Source: Opitutaceae bacterium (GTDB taxonomy: Bacteria; Verrucomicrobiota; Verrucomicrobiia; Opitutales; Opitutaceae). From it: a stretch of DNA of 32,542 nucleotides. The stretch is from assembly GCA_031263125.1 (NCBI GenBank), contig JAISGL010000168.1:1-32542 (forward strand). Direction: 5' to 3'. This document shows positions 26,134 to 32,542 of this stretch, one piece after another. The translations under genes were made by a program, and so were the position numbers. The first letter of the stretch is position 1, and the number at the start of each line of letters is the position of its first letter. Under the pieces are notes generated by a model that saw nothing but the letters and a program-made list of their open reading frames with translations, was not told the DNA's origin and made no database searches.

Positions 26134-26206
26134 CTGATGTTACGCGACCGGCGGGGTTTTGCAGGGCCTGACACAAGGTCAGGCCCTACGCGCCGCGTAA
26201 CATCAG
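26134..26206. mobile_element. 73-bp frame element (copy A), collapsed family I cargo
   Basis: ctgatgttacgcgaccggc ... gccgcgtaacatcag; the 53-bp deficit relative to the 126-bp copies equals the distance between the two GGCCTGAC repeats in the full element. Confidence 0.8.
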
Positions 26207-26223
26207 TTATTAACACTAATTAA

Positions 26224-26507
26224 CTGATGTTACGCGACCGGCCTATCCTGGGAGCGCGGGCATCTTTGCCCGCGATGCGTTTTCGAAATGCTATATGCGG
26301 GCGCATGGCGTTTCGCGGGCAGAGATGCCCGCGCTCCCAGGAACGGAATGGCCTTCGCGTTATCCTCGCCCAAACGTAGCGCAGGCTGCCAAGCCTGCTT
26401 TGCCTGTCGCATGCCGCCGGGGGGGGCGTTTTTTTTCGAATCGGGCGCGGCTTCGCCTCGTCAGCTGGCTTGGCAGCCTGCGCTACGTATGTGCCGCGTA
26501 ACATCAG
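26224..26507. mobile_element. 284-bp frame element (copy B) carrying a family II pair plus a family III pair
   Basis: Same frame termini; family II pair 26248-26340 and family III pair 26375-26486; flanked on both sides by ttattaacactaattaa (26207-26223, 26508-26524). Confidence 0.85.
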
Positions 26508-26595
26508 TTATTAACACTAATTAAGCGGTATTGGACTTAAGTCGACTTAACTCGATTTAAGTCGCAAAACCCGCATCCCCCCCCTTTTCAGCCCT

Positions 26596-27927
26596 TCAGC
26601 TCTTCGGCCCTTCAGCCTTTTCTCCTCCCACCGTGCTTGCCAGCCGGTTCATCAGCGTCCCCGCAGCCATCACCACGGGACGGCTCGGACCCGGCTGCGC
26701 CGCCCACGGAGCCGCCGCCGCCAGCCGCCGCGCCAGCACATACGTAAGCCCCATGAAAATCGCCGACATGACGCCCACATACGGATACCCAACAATCCGC
26801 CCCGTCACCGCATCGCTCGACACAAGCAACCCCGCCGTGATCGTCGCCAGCCCGCCCGCCGCCTGCTGGATCGCCGCGTTCACGCTCATGAACCCACCCC
26901 GATAACGCGCCTCCACCGCATTCGCAATCATCGCCATCGTCGGACCGAAACGCGACGACATCGACGCCATGAAAAACGTCGACGCCACCAACGCCCCCAC
27001 CAACGGCACCCGCGGCAAATTCGTTATGAGCAACGCCGCGCACGTCGCCCCGCACGAAAACAGCCCGATCAACCGCACCTTGTTGTAACGATCCGTCCAC
27101 CGCCCGATGACCGGCGTCGTCAGAAACGTCAGCGTCCCGCCGCACAAATAGATGAGAAACAACCGGTCCTCGGGGATGCCCGCGTTGGCCACCATCGCCG
27201 GCGCCATGAGCGGAATCACCGACGCCCCGCCGAACACAAGCACCGCCGTGAGCACGAAACACCGCAGATGAATCGGATGCGCCACGATTCCCCCCATCTG
27301 CCTCCACGGATTGACCGACGGCGCGAACGCCTTGATCGACGGCAGATTTTTCGCCCCGATCGCAAACACGATCACGCTCAACCCCACCAGCAGCACAAAC
27401 GGCGCGTGCCATTCAAACATATCCGTGAGCTTCAACCCCAGCGGAATGCCGAAAATCGACGCCAGCGGAAACGCCGCGCCCACGATGCTCATCGCCCGCC
27501 CGCGCCGCTCCGGCGGAATGATGTCGCCCACCATCGCCACGACCACCGAGCTTGCCACGCCGCCGAACGCCCCCGCCGCGCACCGCGCCCCCAGCAACGC
27601 CCAGTATGTCGGCGCCAGCGCGCAGCACAACGTCGACACACCAAACCCCCCGTACAACACCAGCAACGCGTGCTTGCGGTTCACCCGGTCGAGCACGAAC
27701 CCCGCCAGGAACCCCGTCACCGCCGCCGCCAGCCCGTACACCGCCACGAGCCGCGTGAACTGCCCCGGCGTGATCGCAAACACCGCCATCAACCGCGTCC
27801 CCAGCGGCTGCATCACCATGAAATCCAGGATGTGCGTGAACTGCACCGCGGCCAGCACGAACAACGTGAGCCGTTCGTTGATGCGTTTTCCATTCGGGAG
27901 CGTTGCGGGCGAGAAGTCCATTGCCAT
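26596..27927 (-). CDS. Major facilitator superfamily (MFS) transporter
   Basis: About 443 aa from MAMDFSPATL; multiple TM helices; FVLAAVQFTHILDFMVMQPLGTRLMAVFAITPGQFTRLVAVYGLAAAVTGFLAGFVLDRVNRKHALL, MFS motif A-like. ORF extends to 27966. Confidence 0.88.
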   Translation of the reverse strand: MAMDFSPATLPNGKRINERLTLFVLAAVQFTHILDFMVMQPLGTRLMAVFAITPGQFTRLVAVYGLAAAVTGFLAGFVLDRVNRKHALLVLYGGFGVSTLCCALAPTYWALLGARCAAGAFGGVASSVVVAMVGDIIPPERRGRAMSIVGAAFPLASIFGIPLGLKLTDMFEWHAPFVLLVGLSVIVFAIGAKNLPSIKAFAPSVNPWRQMGGIVAHPIHLRCFVLTAVLVFGGASVIPLMAPAMVANAGIPEDRLFLIYLCGGTLTFLTTPVIGRWTDRYNKVRLIGLFSCGATCAALLITNLPRVPLVGALVASTFFMASMSSRFGPTMAMIANAVEARYRGGFMSVNAAIQQAAGGLATITAGLLVSSDAVTGRIVGYPYVGVMSAIFMGLTYVLARRLAAAAPWAAQPGPSRPVVMAAGTLMNRLASTVGGEKAEGPKS

Positions 27928-28144
27928 TGTACAGAAACGCGCACCATGCCCTAACGCCCGCGCCACTGCTAGAAATATTTGCCGCGATTTTCCCGCGCCC
28001 GCTTAAAAAACGAATAAAAATGCACTCTTGTTTTCTTTCACTCGCGGTGCAACTTTAGCCCGTCTTCTCCGTCGTGCGTGCTCGTTGACTCCCGGTCCCG
28101 TCGCGTGGTGCGCGCGCCGCTCCCGGCCACAACCCATTTTCCCA

Positions 28145-29416
28145 ATGACTCTTCCCGATCATTTTGTCCTCACAAAAAAAACACTGCTCTGCCTCGCGGC
28201 GGCCTCGGCGCTCATCCTCGCCGGCTGCGATGCGGGCGCCGAAAACAAAGCCGGCAAGTCCGGCAAAAAAGGAGGCTCGGGCGGCGGCGGCGGCGACACA
28301 CGCCCGCAACCCGTCGAGGTCGTCAACATCGAACGCCGCGACCTCATCGAAACCCTCAACCTCGTCGGCTCGCTCGCGCCCAACGAAACCGCGCAAATCC
28401 GCGCCGAAATCGCCGGCCAGGTGCGCGAGGTCCTCTTCGACGAAGGCCAGCAGGTCAAACAAGGCCAGCTCCTCATGCGCGTCGACGACTCCGAACTGCG
28501 CGCCCAACTCGCCCAGGCCGACGCCAAACTCGCCCTTGCCACCCAAAACCTCAAACGCATCCAAAGCCTCACCTCCCAGCAATTCATCTCCGAAGCCGAG
28601 GCCGACCAGACCCTCTCCAACTACGACGCCGCCGTCGCCGAGGCCGAATACCTCCGCGTGCGCCTCGCCAAAATGGAAATCAAGGCCCCCTTCGACGGCA
28701 TCGCCGGCGCCCGCACCGTCTCCCCCGGCGACTACGTCACCGCCACCGTCACCGCCACCCCCATCACCACAATCGACGACCTCAGCCGCCTCAAAATCGA
28801 ATTCCAGGTGCCCGAACGCTTCGTCGCCCGCGTGAAACCCGGCACCCGCTTCAAAGTCCGCGCCCGCACCCCCGACGGCGAGGCCGAGACCACCGGCGAA
28901 GTCTATTTCGCCTCCGTCATCATCGACCGCGCCACGCGCTCCGTGCAGGTCAAAGGCTACGTGGACGACGCGCCCGCCTGGTTCCGCCCCGGCATGTTTG
29001 CAAACGTCGAACTCGAACTCGCCACCCGCGCCGGCGTCCTCACCGTGCCCGAAGGCGCCATCCTCATCACCACCGAAGGCGGCGCCCAAATCGTCATCGC
29101 CCGCGAACGCGACGGCGGCTACTTCGCCGACTTCATGCCCATCGAAATGGGCATGCGCGAACGCGGCCTCGTCGAAATCACCCCCCGCAAAAAAATCGCA
29201 CCCACCACCGCCGCCACTGCCACCGACGATGCCGCCACCGCCATCGCCGCCGCGCCCGGCGCCGCCGCCGCCACCCTTGAAGCCGGCCTGAAAGTCGTCG
29301 CCTCCGGCGTCGGCGCCCTCATCCTTTACCAGGACGGCAAACTCGAACCCCGCGCCCTGCGCAAGGAATTCGCCCTCGGCGGCACTGAAACCGACGCGGA
29401 GGGCGTGCGCAAATGA
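28145..29416 (+). CDS. RND efflux periplasmic adaptor (membrane fusion) lipoprotein
   Basis: Lipobox-like LILAGC; VVNIERRDLIETLNLVGSLAPNETAQIRAEIAGQVREVLFDEGQQVKQGQLLMRVDDSELRAQLAQADAKL; MEIKAPFDGIAGARTVSPGDYV. ORF opens at 28028; 28145 chosen. Confidence 0.9.
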   Translation: MTLPDHFVLTKKTLLCLAAASALILAGCDAGAENKAGKSGKKGGSGGGGGDTRPQPVEVVNIERRDLIETLNLVGSLAPNETAQIRAEIAGQVREVLFDEGQQVKQGQLLMRVDDSELRAQLAQADAKLALATQNLKRIQSLTSQQFISEAEADQTLSNYDAAVAEAEYLRVRLAKMEIKAPFDGIAGARTVSPGDYVTATVTATPITTIDDLSRLKIEFQVPERFVARVKPGTRFKVRARTPDGEAETTGEVYFASVIIDRATRSVQVKGYVDDAPAWFRPGMFANVELELATRAGVLTVPEGAILITTEGGAQIVIARERDGGYFADFMPIEMGMRERGLVEITPRKKIAPTTAATATDDAATAIAAAPGAAAATLEAGLKVVASGVGALILYQDGKLEPRALRKEFALGGTETDAEGVRK

Positions 29417-32400
29417 TCCTCTCCGACACCTCCATCAAACGCCCCGTCGTCGGACTGGTCGCCTCCATCCTCATCGTCCTCATCGGCCTGCTCTCATTCT
29501 CAAAACTGCCGGTGCGCGAGTATCCCAACACCGACACCGCCGTCGTCTCCGTCCGCACCACCTACCGCGGCGCCTCCGCCGAAGTCATCGAATCGCGAGT
29601 CACCGAACCCATCGAAAAGGAAATCGCCTCCATCGACGGCATCCGCAACATCCAGTCCAACTCCCGCGACGAACAGTCCTACATCACCGTCGAGTTCAAC
29701 ATGAACCGCGACATCGACGCCGCCGCCAACGACATCCGCGACCGCGTCAGCCGCGCCCGCGGACGCCTCCCGCTCGACATCGACGAACCCCGCATCGAAA
29801 AAGCCGACCCCGACGCCGACCCCGTGATGAGCCTCGCCTTCAACTCCGACCGCTACTCCCGCCTCGAACTCGTCGAGATGATCGAACGCCTCGCCATCCA
29901 GCGCATCCAGACCGTCCCCGGCGTCGGCTCCACCACCGTGCGCGGCCCCCGTTTCGCCATGCGCATGTGGATCGACAGCGACCGCCTCGCCGCCTACGGC
30001 CTCACCGTCGCCGACGTCGAAAGCGCCCTCACCGCGCAAAACGTCGAAATCCCCGGCGGCCGCATCGAATCCGTCGCCCGCGAATTCCCCGTGCGCGTCC
30101 AGGGCCGCATGGCCGAGGTCAGCGACTTTGAAAACCTCATCCTCCTCTCCAAGGACAACTACCAGGTCAAGTTCGGCGACGTCGGCCGCGTCGAACTAGG
30201 CTCCGAGGACTACCGCGCCGAGACCTACTACAACGGCCACCCCACCGTCGGCGTCTCCATCGTCCGCCAGGCCAACGCCAACCTCCTCGACGTCGTCAAC
30301 GGCGTCAAAGCCATCATCCCCGCCATCCAGCAGGACATGCCCAAGGGCGTGGACGTGGCCATCGGCTTCGACAGCTCCACCTTCGTCGAACGCTCCGTCC
30401 ACGAAATCTACTCCACCCTCGGCGAGGCCACCATCCTCGTCATCCTCATCATCTTCCTCTTCCTGCGCGACTGGCGCGCCACGCTCGTGCCGCTCGTCGC
30501 CATCCCCGTCTCGCTCATCGGCACCTTTGCCGTCATGGCCGTGCTCGGCTTCTCCATCAACATCCTCACCCTCCTCGCGCTCGTGCTCGCCGTCGGCCTC
30601 GTGGTGGACGACGCCATTGTTGTGCTCGAAAATATCTACCGGCGCATCGAGGAAGGCGAAAGCCCCATCCACGCCGCCATCTTCGGCACCCGCCAGGTGG
30701 CCTTCGCCGTCATCGCCACCACGCTCACCCTCGCCGCCGTGTTTGTCCCCGTGGCCTTCCAGTCGGGCCGCACCGGACGCCTCTTCTACGAATTCGGCAT
30801 CACCCTCGCCACGGCGGTGGTGGTGTCCGGCTTCGTCGCCCTCACCCTCACCCCCATGCTCTGCTCGCGCCTCCTGAAAGTCCGCATGGTGGACGGGAAA
30901 AAGAAACACAACTGGCTCTACGAAAAAACCGAGCCGTTCTTCGAATGGTTCAACTCCCGCTATGAACGCGTCCTGCGCTTCACCATCAAACGCCAGTGGT
31001 TCGTGCTCCTGTTTTCCGCCGCCTTCGTCGTCACCGGACTCTGGCTCTACACCCGCCTCCAGCGCGAACTCACCCCCTCCGAGGACCGCGGCATCTTCAA
31101 CGCCAACCTCATCGCCCCCATCGGCTCCACCCCCGAATACCTCCGCCTCTACTCCTACGATGTCGAACAAATGATCCTCGCCATCCCCGAAATCCAACGC
31201 ACCTTCCACCGCACCGGCGACGGCGGGCGCGCCTACATCTACTCCACCCTCAAACCCTGGGAGGAACGCACCCGCAAAACCCAGGACATCACCGCCCTCC
31301 TCCGCCGCCAGTTCGCCGACGAGGTCACCGGCGGCTCCGCCTTCGCCAGTCCCGTGCGCCCCTTCGGCCAGCGCGGCGCCGGCGTCCGCCTCGTCCTCCT
31401 CGGCAACGAATTTGACGAACTCCACCGCCTCGGCACCGATTTCCTCCGCGCCATGCAGGAAAACGGCATGTTTGTCCAACCCCGCGTCGACCCCCAGCCC
31501 ACCAAACCCCAGCTCCAGGTTTACATCGACCGCACCAAAGCCGCCGACCTCCGCGTCAACGTCAGCAACATCGCCTCCACCCTCGAATCCCTCCTCGGCA
31601 GCCGCCGCGTCACCGAATTCCAGCGCGGCAACCAGCAATACTACGTCATGGTCCAGGTCGAGGACGCCAAACGCGTCACCCCCGCCGACCTCGCCCGCCT
31701 CTACGTCCGCTCGACCGACGGCAACCTCGTCCAACTCTCCAACCTCGTCACCTGGAACGAAGACTCCGTCTCCGAAAGCTACCGCCACTTCGACCGCATG
31801 CGCTCCATTGTCATCTTTGCCCAAATGGTCGAAGGCCGCACGCTCGGCGACGCCGTTGACTTCCTCAAAGCCCGCGCCCAGGAAGTCCTCCCCCCCGGCT
31901 ACACCATCGCGTGGGACGGCGAAATCCGCGAATTCATCGAAAGCGGCAACGACACCTACGTGCTCTTCGGCCTCGCGCTCGTGTTCACCTTCCTGATCCT
32001 CGCCGCCCAATTCGAGTCATGGATTCACCCCACGACGATTTTCAGCGGCGTCCTCCTCGCCATCGCCGGCGGCCTGCTCGTGCTCTGGTCCACGCGCTTC
32101 TGGGCCGAGACCGCGATGACCGACAACCTCTTCTCGCGCTTCGGCCTCATCATGCTCATCGGCCTGGTCACGAAAAACGGCATCCTCATCGTGGAATTTG
32201 CCAACCAGCTCCAAGTCGAAGGCAAGGACGTGTTCACCGCGGCCTTTGAAAGCGCCACCCTGCGCTTCCGCCCGATCCTCATGACGGCGATAGCGACGGT
32301 GCTCGGCGCCGTGCCCATCGCCTTTGCGAGTGGCGCCGGCGCCGAGACGCGCAACCCCATGGGCATCGTGATTGTGGGCGGCCTGACGATTGCGACCGTG

Positions 32401-32542
32401 ATGGCGCTCTTTGTGATCCCGATCATCTACATCCTGATGGACCGCCTCTGCCGGCGTTTGACAGGAAAGTCGAGTGCCCACGGCCTCATCCAAGCCGCCG
32501 CGATCGACCGCGAAACGCGCGAAACCGCCAACGCCAACGCCG
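29413..32542 (+). CDS. RND efflux permease (AcrB/MexB-like), 3' truncated by the window end
   Basis: ATGA overlap with the adaptor stop; my translation begins MILSDTSIKRPVVGLVASILIVLIGLLSFSKLPVREYPNTDTAVVSVRTTYRGASAEVIE and includes VLAVGLVVDDAIVVLENIYRRIEEGESP. Missing from the ORF track because no stop occurs before the window end. Confidence 0.93.
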   Translation, partial: MILSDTSIKRPVVGLVASILIVLIGLLSFSKLPVREYPNTDTAVVSVRTTYRGASAEVIESRVTEPIEKEIASIDGIRNIQSNSRDEQSYITVEFNMNRDIDAAANDIRDRVSRARGRLPLDIDEPRIEKADPDADPVMSLAFNSDRYSRLELVEMIERLAIQRIQTVPGVGSTTVRGPRFAMRMWIDSDRLAAYGLTVADVESALTAQNVEIPGGRIESVAREFPVRVQGRMAEVSDFENLILLSKDNYQVKFGDVGRVELGSEDYRAETYYNGHPTVGVSIVRQANANLLDVVNGVKAIIPAIQQDMPKGVDVAIGFDSSTFVERSVHEIYSTLGEATILVILIIFLFLRDWRATLVPLVAIPVSLIGTFAVMAVLGFSINILTLLALVLAVGLVVDDAIVVLENIYRRIEEGESPIHAAIFGTRQVAFAVIATTLTLAAVFVPVAFQSGRTGRLFYEFGITLATAVVVSGFVALTLTPMLCSRLLKVRMVDGKKKHNWLYEKTEPFFEWFNSRYERVLRFTIKRQWFVLLFSAAFVVTGLWLYTRLQRELTPSEDRGIFNANLIAPIGSTPEYLRLYSYDVEQMILAIPEIQRTFHRTGDGGRAYIYSTLKPWEERTRKTQDITALLRRQFADEVTGGSAFASPVRPFGQRGAGVRLVLLGNEFDELHRLGTDFLRAMQENGMFVQPRVDPQPTKPQLQVYIDRTKAADLRVNVSNIASTLESLLGSRRVTEFQRGNQQYYVMVQVEDAKRVTPADLARLYVRSTDGNLVQLSNLVTWNEDSVSESYRHFDRMRSIVIFAQMVEGRTLGDAVDFLKARAQEVLPPGYTIAWDGEIREFIESGNDTYVLFGLALVFTFLILAAQFESWIHPTTIFSGVLLAIAGGLLVLWSTRFWAETAMTDNLFSRFGLIMLIGLVTKNGILIVEFANQLQVEGKDVFTAAFESATLRFRPILMTAIATVLGAVPIAFASGAGAETRNPMGIVIVGGLTIATVMALFVIPIIYILMDRLCRRLTGKSSAHGLIQAAAIDRETRETANANA

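Noticed and set aside
28078-29291. Alternative-frame Arg/Pro-rich ORFs (28078-29280, 28164-28835, 28055-29089 minus)
   Set aside because: Out-of-frame readings of the RND adaptor gene; highly skewed composition.
30196-32010. 604-aa minus-strand ORF antisense to the RND permease
   Set aside because: Composition dominated by G/E/D/A/V, typical of the reverse complement of GC-rich coding; the plus strand is an unmistakable RND permease.

Overview
GC-rich bacterial chromosome segment, probably Verrucomicrobiota/Opitutaceae-like. Taxonomy is inferred from gene content (lpxC-fabZ fusion, Pmp-like autotransporter, repeat types) and was not tested. Recognisable genes, left to right: nucleoside 2-deoxyribosyltransferase-like protein (-), DEAD-box RNA helicase (-), lpxA (-), lpxC-fabZ fusion (-), GH35 beta-galactosidase-like enzyme (+), REP-associated Y1/HUH transposase-like protein (RAYT, +), a broken TPR membrane-protein gene (-), TonB-dependent receptor (-), a 2617-aa Chlamydia-Pmp-like autotransporter (-), LacI-family regulator (+), MFS transporter (-), RND adaptor (+) and a truncated RND permease (+; absent from the ORF track because it runs off the window). 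The most interesting signal is a modular palindromic repeat system. At least four distinct GTAG/GGAG-headed REP-like hairpin families occur, mostly as inverted pairs (REPIN-like). Several are nested inside a shared terminal-inverted-repeat frame, CTGATGTTACGC...GCGTAACATCAG. Two 126-bp frame copies carry apparent AT-rich 7-8 bp target duplications, and one of them precisely interrupts the TPR gene. A tandem pair of frames at 26.1-26.5 kb carries different internal cargo. A RAYT-like transposase lies in the same window, but linking it to the repeats is inference.
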